Source: an uncultured Asticcacaulis sp. (GTDB lineage: Bacteria > Pseudomonadota > Alphaproteobacteria > Caulobacterales > Caulobacteraceae). From it: 17,790 bases of DNA. The notes below the pieces were generated by a model that had not been told where the DNA came from, did no database searches, and saw only the letters and a program-made list of their open reading frames with translations. The translations under genes were made by a program, and so were the position numbers. Below are positions 1 through 7,020 of the stretch, piece by piece; within the stretch, counting starts at the first letter, position 1; each line of letters opens with the position of its first letter. The stretch covers positions 1 to 17,790 of the forward strand of contig CAMLLA010000027.1 of assembly GCA_946480525.1 (NCBI GenBank). The letters run 5' to 3'.

Positions 1-105
1 ATCACCGCCCTGATCGTCGCCCAGCGCGCCTACGAGATGAACTCCAAGGTCATCACCACGGCCGACACCATGCTGCAAACCACCAGCCAGATCGCCAGAG
101 GGTAA
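1..105 (+). CDS. flgG: Flagellar distal rod protein FlgG (C-terminal end only)
   Basis: Only the last 34 codons are inside the window; the gene begins upstream. The reading frame opens at base 1 and ends in TAA at 103-105. The tail contains AQRAYEMNSKVI followed by TADTMLQTTSQ. This is the typical C-terminal helix of the FlgG/FlgE family of rod and hook proteins, which packs into the core of the flagellar rod. FlgG forms the distal rod that crosses the periplasm and passes through the P and L rings. The stop lies 2 bases before the flgA start, so the two genes are almost certainly co-transcribed. A paralogue such as FlgF could share this tail, but the neighbours flgA and flgH favour FlgG. Confidence 0.9.
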   Translation: MTALIVAQRAYEMNSKVITTADTMLQTTSQIARG

Positions 106-107
106 TT

Positions 108-722
108 ATGAAAATCGCCTTCGCTCTTGCTTCACTGATCCTGCTTGCGCCCTCGATGGCGTGCGCCGGCACGCTGGTGCTCAAGGCCTCGCCGACCGAC
201 AGCGATGGCCGCGTCACCATCGGCGACGTCTTCGACAATGCCGGCGCGGGCGCCCGCGTCGTCATCGGCTATCGCAACGGCGGCAACGCCGTGCTGGACG
301 CCGCCACCGTGCAGATGCTGGCCAGCCGCAACGGCATGTACTGGGATAACCCGCGCGGCCAGCGCCGCATCATCGTCACCGAAGGCGCCGACGGCGGCGA
401 TCCGTTCGATGGCCCCGTCCCGGCCGTCGCCCCCGCGCAAAATGCCGCCGCTCCGGTTCAGCAGATTGCCCAGGCTGCGCCGGTGCGCAAGGTCGCGGTC
501 GTCAAGCGCGCCGAGGCCGTCAAGGTAACCTGGGCCGCCAAAGGCATGGCGCTGACCGTCACCGGCATCGCCACGAAAGACGCCGCTGTCGGCGACGCCG
601 TACAGCTTCAGAATCCAAGCTCAAAGAAGATGATCGACGCCGTCATCACCGGCCCCGGCGAAGCGCTGGCCGGCCCGGCCGCCGATCAGTTTCGCTCCCG
701 CCAACAGCTCTCGCTCAGGTAA
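108..722 (+). CDS. flgA: Flagellar P-ring assembly chaperone FlgA
   Basis: This 204-aa protein probably helps assemble the FlgI P-ring in the periplasm. Residues 1-20 form a Sec signal peptide with a hydrophobic run (FALASLILLAPS) and a likely cut after ACA. The C-terminal third (about 140-200: VTWAAKGMALTVTGIATKDA, then VGDAVQLQNPSSKK) matches the SAF/FlgA C-terminal fold, in which the GD..Q..N..S pattern is characteristic. The middle (about 100-130) is Ala/Pro/Gln-rich and looks like a linker. The start is 2 bases after the flgG stop, with AGAGGG just upstream as a weak ribosome site. flgH follows after 6 bases. The N-terminal half diverges from enterobacterial FlgA, as is usual in Caulobacterales. 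The name rests on the C-terminal domain plus the position between flgG and flgH. Confidence 0.88.
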   Translation: MKIAFALASLILLAPSMACAGTLVLKASPTDSDGRVTIGDVFDNAGAGARVVIGYRNGGNAVLDAATVQMLASRNGMYWDNPRGQRRIIVTEGADGGDPFDGPVPAVAPAQNAAAPVQQIAQAAPVRKVAVVKRAEAVKVTWAAKGMALTVTGIATKDAAVGDAVQLQNPSSKKMIDAVITGPGEALAGPAADQFRSRQQLSLR

Positions 723-728
723 ACCGTC

Positions 729-1457
729 ATGCGTATCAAAGCCCTCTCCTTCCTCGTCCTCGCCGCCGCCTCGCTGTCCGCCTGCGGTTCGATCAGCGAA
801 ACCGTCAACGGACCGTCCCTGACGCCGATGGGCTATCCGGCCGCCATCGTGCCGCAGCAGCAGATGGTCGCAAGTGCGCCCAACACGACGCCGGCCTCCG
901 CCAATTCACTGTGGCGCGTCGGCGCCCGCACCTTCTTCAACGACCAGCGCGCCCGCGGCGTCGGCGATATCCTGACGATCAACGTCGAAATCGACGACAG
1001 CGCCCAGACCAGCAACGCAACCAACGGCTCACGCACCAATTCGTATCAGGCGGCGACGCCGAACGTCTTCGGGTTCGAATCGTCGCTCGGCAAGATTTTC
1101 CCGTCGCAGTACGACCCAGCCAATGCACTCGGCGCGTCGGGTTCATCGACCAATTCCGGCTCGGGCTCGGTCAAGCGCGCCGAAAAGATCTTCGTCACCA
1201 TCGCTGCCGTCGTCACCGGCGTGCTGCCGAACGGCAACCTGATCGTCCAGGGCACCCAGGAGGTCCGCACCAATCGTGAAGTCCGGGTCCTGACTGTTTC
1301 AGGCATTGCCCGCCCCGAAGACGTCAGTTCACAGAACACTCTGAAGCACACCCAGTTGGCCGAAGCGCGTATCTCCTATGGGGGCCGTGGCGACCAGTCG
1401 AACATGGTCAAGGCGCCTGTCGCACAGACCCTCATGGACCGTTACAGCCCCTTCTGA
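729..1457 (+). CDS. flgH: Flagellar L-ring protein FlgH (lipoprotein)
   Basis: FlgH forms the L-ring around the rod in the outer membrane. This 242-aa protein starts with a lipoprotein signal peptide: a hydrophobic run and the lipobox LSAC with Cys19 as the lipidated residue. Family features follow: SLWRVGARTFFNDQRARGVGDILTI at about 60-85, the NGNLIVQGTQEVRTNRE block at about 173-190, and VSGIARPEDVSSQNT, then AEARISYGGRG near the C-terminus. The length is close to other FlgH proteins. It is the last gene of the flgG-flgA-flgH run and is followed by a hairpin and a terminator. flgI, which often follows flgH in other bacteria, is not next to it here. Confidence 0.96.
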   Translation: MRIKALSFLVLAAASLSACGSISETVNGPSLTPMGYPAAIVPQQQMVASAPNTTPASANSLWRVGARTFFNDQRARGVGDILTINVEIDDSAQTSNATNGSRTNSYQAATPNVFGFESSLGKIFPSQYDPANALGASGSSTNSGSGSVKRAEKIFVTIAAVVTGVLPNGNLIVQGTQEVRTNREVRVLTVSGIARPEDVSSQNTLKHTQLAEARISYGGRGDQSNMVKAPVAQTLMDRYSPF

Positions 1458-1482
1458 GTTGCAGCTTTAACCGGGATGAATC

Positions 1483-1500
1483 GCGAATCACAAGATTCGC
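1483..1500 (+). repeat. Perfect 7-bp hairpin carrying GANTC in both arms
   Basis: GCGAATC (1483-1489) and GATTCGC (1494-1500) form a perfect inverted repeat around the loop ACAA, 25 bases after the flgH stop. Each arm contains a GANTC site, the target of the Caulobacterales methyltransferase CcrM, and a third GAATC lies at 1478-1482. No T-run follows, so this is not a terminator by itself. It could stabilise the flgH transcript 3' end ahead of the terminator at 1520-1554. Confidence 0.5.
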
Positions 1501-1519
1501 TGTTTCCTCAACAATTTGC

Positions 1520-1554
1520 GGCGCGCTTCACCGGCAGGGTGAGCGCGCCGTTTT
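1520..1554 (+). terminator. Rho-independent terminator of the flgG-flgA-flgH operon
   Basis: A GC-rich stem is formed by 1520-1532 (GGCGCGCTTCACC) and 1538-1549 (GGTGAGCGCGCC), with one bulged base and a short loop. GTTTTG and further T residues follow. It lies 62 bases beyond the flgH stop in the right orientation, so it is the likely end of the flagellar transcript. Confidence 0.8.
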
Positions 1555-1750
1555 GCTTTAACCCAAACGTTTTCAGCCCGATTTCGGCAAGATTCAATTA
1601 ACCATATAAACAATTGTTATTACTTATAAAATTTACAGCAGATTCATCGCAACCCTGAATCAACGGTAACTGGATGCATCGTGCAAAAGGCGAATTGACC
1701 ACGAACCACACGAACACGCCTACGGCGCCACGAACACAGAAAGGGATTGC

Positions 1751-1764
1751 GGTGTAATTACACC
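1751..1764. promoter_or_regulatory. Perfect 14-bp palindrome GGTGTAATTACACC
   Basis: GGTGTAA and TTACACC are exact reverse complements with no spacer. The symmetry and AT centre resemble the binding site of a dimeric regulator, but no gene starts within reach: flgH ended nearly 300 bases upstream and pyrD ends downstream on the other strand. It may simply be part of the surrounding inverted-repeat segment. Confidence 0.25.
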
Positions 1765-1809
1765 ACATATTTGAAGGTAATATAATGCCACACCCGCTTC
1801 ATGGTCGTG

Positions 1810-1840
1810 AAAAAAGGCGCCCCCGAAAAGAAGCGCCTTT
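1810..1840 (-). terminator. Rho-independent terminator after pyrD
   Basis: On the minus strand AAAGGCGC pairs with GCGCCTTT (1833-1840 and 1813-1820) around a 12-base loop, and a run of T residues follows (the A-run at 1810-1815 on the plus strand). It begins about 30 bases past the pyrD stop, and a methyltransferase-sixA-pyrD transcript would end here. Confidence 0.75.
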
Positions 1841-1872
1841 GTCCGCGTCGTTCGTGGTCAAAAACCTTCAAC

Positions 1873-2940
1873 TCAGCCTGCGCCGACCGCTTCGGAAATC
1901 GAGCGAAAACCATCGGCGCGCAGACGCGCCACCAGATCACGGCGGATCGCGTCGGCGAGGCCCGGCCCCTTGTAGACCATCGCCGAATAGAACTGGATCA
2001 GCGAGGCCCCTGCCCGGATCTTGGCATAGGCGCGCGCACCGGAGTCGATACCACCGGCGCCGATAAGCACCAGCCGTCCACCGCTGGCCGCGCGGGCAAA
2101 GCGCAGGGCCTGGGTCGACAGATCGAACAGCGGCGCACCGGACATGCCACCGGCCTCTTCGCGAAATTTCGATTTCAATCCGTCCCGTGACAGGGTCGTG
2201 TTCGAGACAATCAGGCCATCCAGTCCATGCTTGAGCGTTTCCTCGACCGTGTCGCGGATTTCGGCTTCGGTGAGATCCGGTGCGATCTTCAGGAAGATCG
2301 GCATGTTGGCGCTGGTCGCCAGCTTCAGCGCCGCGCGCGTCGCCGCGATCTGGCCCAGCAGGTCGTCCAGATACGACTTGCCCTGTAATGCCCGCAGGCC
2401 CGGCGTATTGGGCGAGGAGATGTTGATTGTGAAATAGTCGCCCTGCCCCCACAGCTGCTTCAAGCCGGTCAGGTAGTCGGCCATGCGGTCGGTGGCGTCC
2501 TTGTTGGCGCCGATGTTCAGGCCGACGACGCCATTGCGCCGGCGCGGCAAGGCGTGCGCCAGGTTGTCGGCAAAAACGTCCAGTCCCTTGTTGTTGAAAC
2601 CCATGCGGTTGATGACCGCCTGGTCCTCGCGAAGACGAAACAGGCGCGGCTTCGGGTTGCCGTCCTGCGGCAACGGCGTCACCGTGCCGCATTCGGCAAA
2701 GCCGAAGCCTGAGCGCAGCATGGCCAGGGGCACTTCGGCATTCTTGTCGAACCCAGCGGCGAGGCCGACGCAATTGCGGAATTTCAGGACACCACCGTCG
2801 AACGGCACGGACACAGCCAGTTCCGGTGTATCCAGGCTGGACACAGGCCCGAGGCCCAGTTTCAGGAGTTCAATCGTGACCGTGTGCGCGTCTTCGGGGG
2901 ACAGCACATGCAGAGCCCGCGTCGCCAAACCATAATACAT
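1873..2940 (-). CDS. pyrD: Dihydroorotate dehydrogenase (quinone), class 2
   Basis: PyrD oxidises dihydroorotate to orotate in pyrimidine synthesis and passes electrons to the quinone pool at the inner membrane. The 355-aa length and the amphipathic N-terminal helices (about 1-35) mark the membrane-associated class 2 type. Family blocks in order: GLAAGFDKNAEV (59-70), ECGTVTPLPQDGNPKPRLFR (83-102), INRMGFNN (110-117), GLNIGANK (140-147), and NISSPNTPGLR (173-183), which carries the catalytic serine of class 2 enzymes. Then come FLKIAPDL with the FMN-contacting lysine, SNTT, and IGAGGI in the phosphate-binding region. It is the last of three minus-strand genes, 66 bases after sixA, and has a terminator beyond it. 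The start ATG is at 2938-2940; the N-terminus aligns with the usual class 2 beginning. Confidence 0.97.
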   Translation of the reverse strand: MYYGLATRALHVLSPEDAHTVTIELLKLGLGPVSSLDTPELAVSVPFDGGVLKFRNCVGLAAGFDKNAEVPLAMLRSGFGFAECGTVTPLPQDGNPKPRLFRLREDQAVINRMGFNNKGLDVFADNLAHALPRRRNGVVGLNIGANKDATDRMADYLTGLKQLWGQGDYFTINISSPNTPGLRALQGKSYLDDLLGQIAATRAALKLATSANMPIFLKIAPDLTEAEIRDTVEETLKHGLDGLIVSNTTLSRDGLKSKFREEAGGMSGAPLFDLSTQALRFARAASGGRLVLIGAGGIDSGARAYAKIRAGASLIQFYSAMVYKGPGLADAIRRDLVARLRADGFRSISEAVGAG

Positions 2941-3006
2941 AGTCTTCTACCTTCAATCACCGTGCCGTCTTCTGCGCACAGGTCTTCACTCACAGACACA
3001 GCCGGG

Positions 3007-3501
3007 TTATTTCCCGGGCTGATGGACGCCGTCATAAACCGGGCGTCCGGCGACATCGACTTCGAAGATGACCGCGGTCGCCGTCGAAAAGCCGTTCTTG
3101 ACCTTGTCGAGGGCGCTCATCGACGCCCCGCTGCCAATCATGTAGTCGACGCAAAGATACTGGATGCCGGGGTTGTGGCCAATGACCAGCAGGCATTCCG
3201 CCTGGTCTTCATGCGCCTCGACGACGCGGCGGATGACGCCGACCTCGGCATTGTAGAGTTCATCGAGGAACTGGACCGGGATGTCGCCCAGCACGCTTTT
3301 AACCTGGCCGAAGGTCTGGGTGGTGCGCGCCGCCGAGGACACGAGAGCCAGGTCGGGTTTTATGCCATCGCCCTGGAAAGCGCGGGCGACCGTCAAGGCC
3401 TCCTCGCGGCCGCGCATCTCCAACGAACGGTCGTAATCCTCACCGGACGGGGCCTTATTTTCTGCCTTGGCGTGGCGCATAAGAATAAGCTGCTTCATCA
3501 T
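3007..3501 (-). CDS. SixA-type histidine phosphatase family protein
   Basis: This 164-aa protein belongs to the RHG (phosphoglycerate-mutase-like) histidine phosphatases. LMRHAKA places the nucleophile at His10 after Arg9. SSAARTTQT (55-63) holds the second arginine, ELYNA (81-85) holds the probable acid glutamate, and VIGHNPGI places the second histidine at 109. The short single-domain form resembles SixA, which removes phosphate from phosphohistidine in phosphotransfer proteins. The actual substrate here cannot be read from sequence. It sits between the methyltransferase (37 bases upstream) and pyrD and is probably co-transcribed with both. No signal peptide is seen, so it is expected in the cytoplasm. 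The start could be either of the two adjacent ATG codons. Confidence 0.85.
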   Translation of the reverse strand: MMKQLILMRHAKAENKAPSGEDYDRSLEMRGREEALTVARAFQGDGIKPDLALVSSAARTTQTFGQVKSVLGDIPVQFLDELYNAEVGVIRRVVEAHEDQAECLLVIGHNPGIQYLCVDYMIGSGASMSALDKVKNGFSTATAVIFEVDVAGRPVYDGVHQPGK

Positions 3502-3538
3502 GCCGCCATATGGCTGAGAGTCTCGGCGACGGTAAAGT

Positions 3539-4288
3539 CTAAACTTCTTCCAGCTTACGTCCCGCCGGCGCCGGTGCTCCCGCCGGAGCCAGCACGTCGC
3601 GCAGCTCCGGCAACAGGGGTTTCGGCGCCTTGACCGTCGTCGCCACGAAGGGACGCCTGCCGGCTTCCATGAGGATCAGACCGCCGGTCAGCGGCCAGAT
3701 GTGCGGCACGATCTTCTCGATGGTCCTGGCCCAGCGCAGCAGTGAACGCACGGGCGGAACATAAAGGGCGCTGGCCCAGGCCATCGGCTCAAGCTCGGCC
3801 TGGCGGACGGCATTTTCGAGCTGGCCGCGGCTGTAAGGCAGGCCGTAACCAAACGGCGTCTTTTCGACGTGCGCCCATAGCCCGCCCCGCGCCGCCACCA
3901 CAAGGATCAGCTTGCCATTGGGCGACAGGAGACGCGCAGCCTCCATGAGCAGGTTTTGCGGCGATTGCGATTCTTCCAGGGCGTGGACCATCAGGATGCG
4001 GTCGAACAAGGCGCTGGGGAACGGCAGGGCCTCCTCCTCGACCAAGGTGGCACGGACCTTGAGGTCCGATGGCCAGATTTCCGCCCCCTGTGCCGCCGGC
4101 ATGGCCTGGATGACGCGGCGCGCTTCGTTGAAGTGATTGAGATAGGGTGTGCCGTAGCCGATGCTCAGCACGTCGAGACCGCGCACATCGCCCCATTGGT
4201 CACGCAGACGCAGTCCAACCAGTTCGCGCACCATCTGCCCTTCAGGCGTGGTGTAGAAGCTGTTGAGGTCCTCGACGGTACGGCGCAA
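3539..4288 (-). CDS. Class I SAM-dependent methyltransferase
   Basis: This is a 249-aa protein with a Methyltransf_11-like core. VRGLDVLSIGYGTPYL (about 35-50) is motif I, somewhat degenerate (IGYGTPY in place of GxGxG). DLKVRATLVEEEALPFPSALFDRILMVHALE (about 75-105) holds the following strands, and ARLLSPNGKLILVV (about 117-130) is the usual post-core block. The substrate is unknown. The start is TTG at 4286-4288, with AAAGGA about 7 bases upstream as the ribosome site; I see no better ATG. It is first in a probable operon with the SixA-type gene and pyrD. It is divergent from the glyoxalase II gene across 96 bases. The C-terminal tail (about 215-249) is Pro/Ala-rich. Confidence 0.8.
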   Translation of the reverse strand: MRRTVEDLNSFYTTPEGQMVRELVGLRLRDQWGDVRGLDVLSIGYGTPYLNHFNEARRVIQAMPAAQGAEIWPSDLKVRATLVEEEALPFPSALFDRILMVHALEESQSPQNLLMEAARLLSPNGKLILVVAARGGLWAHVEKTPFGYGLPYSRGQLENAVRQAELEPMAWASALYVPPVRSLLRWARTIEKIVPHIWPLTGGLILMEAGRRPFVATTVKAPKPLLPELRDVLAPAGAPAPAGRKLEEV

Positions 4289-4321
4289 CGGTGGTCCTTT
4301 TTGCCGACAGTTTCCGGAGAC

Positions 4322-4357
4322 GATTCCGGTTGCGTCGGGTAGGATATAATCAGTTGC
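4322..4357 (+). promoter_or_regulatory. Candidate promoter for the glyoxalase II gene
   Basis: A perfect TATAAT lies at 4345-4350, about 35 bases before the ATG at 4385. The -35 region at the expected distance (GATTCC near 4322-4327) is poor. Because TATAAT read backwards is ATTATA, the same bases may serve the divergent methyltransferase gene; on the minus strand a TTGTCC lies 18-19 bases upstream of GATTAT/TGATTA. The call rests on the -10 match and the position alone. Confidence 0.35.
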
Positions 4358-4384
4358 CGGCAGTTTATCAGGACAATTTGGAAA

Positions 4385-5131
4385 ATGGGCCTAAAAATTA
4401 CGATCTTTCCCTGCCTGACCGACAATTACGGCTTTCTGGTCCAGGATGAGGCGTCAGGCCAGGTCGCCTGTATAGATACACCGGAGGCCGGCGCAATCAT
4501 CGCCAGGGCCGAAGAGATCGGGGTCAATATAGACGTCATCCTGAACACACATTGGCACCCCGACCATGGCGGCGGCAATGCCGAGGTCCAGGCGCGGTTC
4601 GGCTGCCCGATATATGGCCCGGAAGAGGTGCGCAAACGCTGGCCGCTCGACCATGTGCTTAAGGCAGGGGACGTGTATCAGCTTGGCGAAACCCGCCTGG
4701 ACGTCATCGACCTGTCCGGCCACACCCTGGGCATCATTGCCTATGTCGACCGGGCCGGCGGCAACGCCTTTGTCAGCGACGCCCTGTTCCCACTGGGTTG
4801 CGGGCGCATGTTCGAAGGCACGCCGCAGGCCTTCTGGGCCAGCCTTCTGCGCCTGTGCGATTTGCCCGACGACACGGTTTTGTGGAGTGCGCACGAATAT
4901 ACGCTGGCCAATCTGAAATTCGCGGAGAGCCTGGGAAGCGACGCATTATTGTCGGCGCGGGCCGAAAAGGTCCGGGCCCAACGGGAACGCGGTGATTTTA
5001 CCGTCCCGACAACCCTGTCAGAGGAAAAGGCAACCAATCCATTCCTGCGCTATCCGTTGCAGGAAGACTGGTTCGATGCCCAGGTGGAGACGTTTGCCGC
5101 CCTGAGAGCCGCCAAGGACAACTTCCGCTAA
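4385..5131 (+). CDS. gloB: Hydroxyacylglutathione hydrolase (glyoxalase II)
   Basis: GloB hydrolyses S-D-lactoylglutathione to D-lactate and glutathione, the second step of methylglyoxal detoxification. This 248-aa protein has the metallo-beta-lactamase fold with a full metal site: THWHPDH (His56, His58, Asp60, His61), GHT (His113), the bridging Asp132 in SDALFPLGCGR, and His170 in AHEYT. The C-terminal NPFLR motif and the LKFA block that follows HEYT are typical of true glyoxalase II. Small departures are THWHPDH in place of the more usual THHH.DH, and Ile in place of the second His of GHTxGH, which is not a metal ligand. The gene is convergent with the next one, with only 5 bases between the two stops. 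Confidence 0.93.
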   Translation: MGLKITIFPCLTDNYGFLVQDEASGQVACIDTPEAGAIIARAEEIGVNIDVILNTHWHPDHGGGNAEVQARFGCPIYGPEEVRKRWPLDHVLKAGDVYQLGETRLDVIDLSGHTLGIIAYVDRAGGNAFVSDALFPLGCGRMFEGTPQAFWASLLRLCDLPDDTVLWSAHEYTLANLKFAESLGSDALLSARAEKVRAQRERGDFTVPTTLSEEKATNPFLRYPLQEDWFDAQVETFAALRAAKDNFR

Positions 5132-5136
5132 GCAGA

Positions 5137-5949
5137 TTACCGCCGGTCGTCCGCGATCGAATAGGACGCGGTCAGCACATTGACGACGCGTTTGGACGAA
5201 ACCCGGCCGCCCCAGTTTCCACGGCTGGGATCGAGCTTCATCACCAGGATGCCCTTTTCGACGCGGACGCTGGGTGGACGGCCTTCGACGAAATGGACCT
5301 CGCGGATATTCGGCAGCTTGCGGCCGCCACGGCTGGCCTGGGCGACACGGACGATGGCGCTGGACGTCACGTCGAAAGCATCGGCGTAAAGCGCCGCCGA
5401 GGCCGGAGTGGCGCCCTGGGCGTCAAAAGGAATGAGGCGTTCCACGGCCTGCGACGCGCGACGGCTGGCCTTGGCCAGGCTCTGCCATAGCAGGACCGGC
5501 GTCATGACCGCGGGCTGGAAGGCTTCGGCCTTGCCGGCGGCGGCGACAGGATCTCCCATCGGCCGGTCATCGGTATAGAGGACCATTCCGCCCCAGCGCG
5601 TGGCCTTCAGCATGGGCTCGCCCAGATCATTCTTATAGATGATATCGCCCTTGGTGCCGGGCGTGGGTGTCAGGGACCAGACCTCGCCTTCGCCATCAAA
5701 GCGCAGCAACGGCGTCGGGCGGCTGGCGTCGAGAACGAAGCTTTCGCCTTCTTCGGAAATATAATGGGTGACCTTGGGCGCAGCGCCATTCCGGCTGTCC
5801 GACGACGGACTGCCGAACATCTTGTCGCGCAGTGATTTCATATTCTGCGCCTCGGCTACGCCCGCACTGAGCGTAAGCACGATAAGAGCGGCGCCGACAA
5901 CATGCGTCCGAGTCACACGCATCAGGAAATGTGAAACACTGCTTTTCAT
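5137..5949 (-). CDS. Exported protein of unknown function (possibly DUF4908-like)
   Basis: This is a 270-aa protein with a Sec signal peptide: basic n-region, hydrophobic run VVGAALIVLTLSAGVAEA, likely cut after residue 34. The mature part has no motif I can assign. It contains VTHYISEEGESFVLDAS (about 59-75), a block about what may be a beta-rich domain (LLRFDGEGEVWSLTPTPG, KNDLGEPMLKATRWGGMVLY), an alpha-helical middle (LLWQSLAKASRRASQAVERL) and a C-terminal region with VRVEKGILVMKLDPSRG. The composition and layout recall a Caulobacteraceae family I know as DUF4908, but I cannot confirm that here. The next in-frame ATG (codon 11) would give a shorter signal peptide and is a possible alternative start. 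No ribosome site is obvious for either. It ends 5 bases from the gloB stop. Confidence 0.75.
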   Translation of the reverse strand: MKSSVSHFLMRVTRTHVVGAALIVLTLSAGVAEAQNMKSLRDKMFGSPSSDSRNGAAPKVTHYISEEGESFVLDASRPTPLLRFDGEGEVWSLTPTPGTKGDIIYKNDLGEPMLKATRWGGMVLYTDDRPMGDPVAAAGKAEAFQPAVMTPVLLWQSLAKASRRASQAVERLIPFDAQGATPASAALYADAFDVTSSAIVRVAQASRGGRKLPNIREVHFVEGRPPSVRVEKGILVMKLDPSRGNWGGRVSSKRVVNVLTASYSIADDRR

Positions 5950-6035
5950 TAAGGCCGATAGTTATGGGCCGACTTGGGCAGATTTAAGACGGCAATCCGC
6001 GCCTGTCCGCAACAATTAGGGCGATTCCGCGGTAA

Positions 6036-6067
6036 TAAAAAGGGCGTGGCCAAACCGCCACACCCTT
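6036..6067 (-). terminator. Probable terminator downstream of phaB
   Basis: On the minus strand AAGGGTGTGGC pairs with GCCACGCCCTT with one mismatch around a 6-base loop (arms 6057-6067 and 6040-6050), followed by TTTATTACC. It is about 190 bases past the phaB stop, beyond one copy of the 85-bp repeat, and would end the phaA-phaB transcript. Between them, a second small hairpin (CGGGCC/GGCCCG, 6119-6135) has no T-run. Confidence 0.65.
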
Positions 6068-6155
6068 AATACTGGATAGTGATTTAATACTTACTTCTAC
6101 AGGCACTTTAAGCGCGTTCGGGCCGCTATGGCCCGGCGAAACGAAGTTCGGCGAA

Positions 6156-6240
6156 GCCAAAATGATTGGCGTCTGAGCACCCGCCGCGACGTGTACTCGA
6201 GTACACGAGCAAGGGCGCGCAAGGCGGTTGCGGTTTGCAG
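6156..6240 (-). repeat. 85-bp intergenic repeat, copy A, just after phaB
   Basis: This segment aligns without gaps to 7021-7105, with about 64 of 85 bases identical. The best-kept parts are AAAATGATT, TGAGCA, GTGTACT, GAGCAAGGGCGCGCA and TTGCAG. It has a perfect 18-bp palindrome (CGTGTACTCGAGTACACG, 6190-6207) and a small hairpin GCCAA/TTGGC (6156-6170). It starts 15 bases beyond the phaB stop codon on the minus strand. Its function is unknown. Confidence 0.7.
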
Positions 6241-6255
6241 ACCAGCAGCGTGGCG

Positions 6256-6978
6256 CTAGAGCATGTGTTGGCCGCCGTTGACGGCTATGGTCGCCCCCGT
6301 AATGAACGACGCCATGTCCGATGCCAGGAAGGCGCAGATTTCGGCGACTTCTTCCGGCGTGCCCAGGCGTCCGACGGGGATGCCGGCGACGATCTTTTCA
6401 AGCACGGCCGGGTTGATGGCCGAAACCATTTCGGTCGAGGTGTAGCCTGGGGCGACGCAGTTGACCGTGATGCCCTTGGCAGCCGATTCCATGGCCAGCG
6501 CCTTGGTGAAACCGATCATGCCGGCCTTGGCGGCCGAATAGTTGGTCTGGCCGGCCTGGCCCTTTTGGCCGTTAATCGACGAGATGTTGATGATGCGACC
6601 GTAGTTGCGCTCGCGCATGCCTTCGATCACCTGGCGCGTCATGTTGAAGACGCTGTCCATATTGGTGTGGATGACTTCCTGCCACTGCTCCTTCGACATC
6701 TTGTGGAAGAAGCCGTCGCGGGTGATGCCGGCATTGTTGACCAGGACTTCGATGGGCCCAAGCTTGGCTTCGACTTCCTGCACGGCGCGGGCGCAGTCTT
6801 CGAACTTGTCGACGCTGCCCTTGACGATGGTGACGCCCAGTTCTTCCGCGACCTTGCGGGCATTTTCTTCATTGCCGGCGTAACCGGCGGCGACCGTCAG
6901 GCCCGCGTCGCGCAGACGCTTTACGATGGCCTTGCCGATACCGCGCGTTCCGCCGGTGACCAGTGCTACACGACCCAT
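6256..6978 (-). CDS. phaB: Acetoacetyl-CoA reductase PhaB
   Basis: PhaB reduces acetoacetyl-CoA to (R)-3-hydroxybutyryl-CoA with NADPH, the second step of polyhydroxybutyrate synthesis. This is a 240-aa short-chain dehydrogenase: TGGTRGIG (8-15) binds the cofactor, NNAGIT (81-86) is structural, and the catalytic set is Ser134, Tyr147 and Lys151 in NYSAAKAG. PhaB-specific features include GQKGQAGQTNY ahead of the active site, and VAPGYTSTEMV. The length and ending (GGQHML) match PhaB more closely than FabG. The start has a strong ribosome site, GGGAGAAG. It lies 143 bases after phaA on the same strand; the gap is filled mostly by copy B of the 85-bp repeat. Confidence 0.96.
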   Translation of the reverse strand: MGRVALVTGGTRGIGKAIVKRLRDAGLTVAAGYAGNEENARKVAEELGVTIVKGSVDKFEDCARAVQEVEAKLGPIEVLVNNAGITRDGFFHKMSKEQWQEVIHTNMDSVFNMTRQVIEGMRERNYGRIINISSINGQKGQAGQTNYSAAKAGMIGFTKALAMESAAKGITVNCVAPGYTSTEMVSAINPAVLEKIVAGIPVGRLGTPEEVAEICAFLASDMASFITGATIAVNGGQHML

Positions 6979-7020
6979 GTTCTTCTCCCAAATTCCTCAG
7001 ACGAGCGTCGTCATGATGAG

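Larger units (their letters stand above)
1695..1861. repeat. 167-bp segment bounded by 22-bp imperfect inverted repeats
   Basis: The first 22 bases (1695-1716, beginning TTGACCACGAAC) match the reverse complement of the last 22 (1840-1861) at 19 positions, including the first 12 without a break. The interior has no convincing gene. It holds a perfect 14-bp palindrome at 1751-1764 and the hairpin that probably terminates pyrD. This is the layout of a small non-autonomous mobile or REP-like intergenic element. No target-site duplication is obvious at the ends (the bases next to the termini do not match), so mobility is not shown. Confidence 0.45.

Noticed and set aside
1785..2190. Plus-strand frames opposite the end of pyrD
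   Set aside because: They are Arg/Pro-rich shadows that start inside the pyrD terminator region; no ribosome site or motif.
2862..3056. 64-codon minus-strand frame between sixA and pyrD
   Set aside because: It overlaps the ends of both real genes in another frame and lacks any ribosome site.
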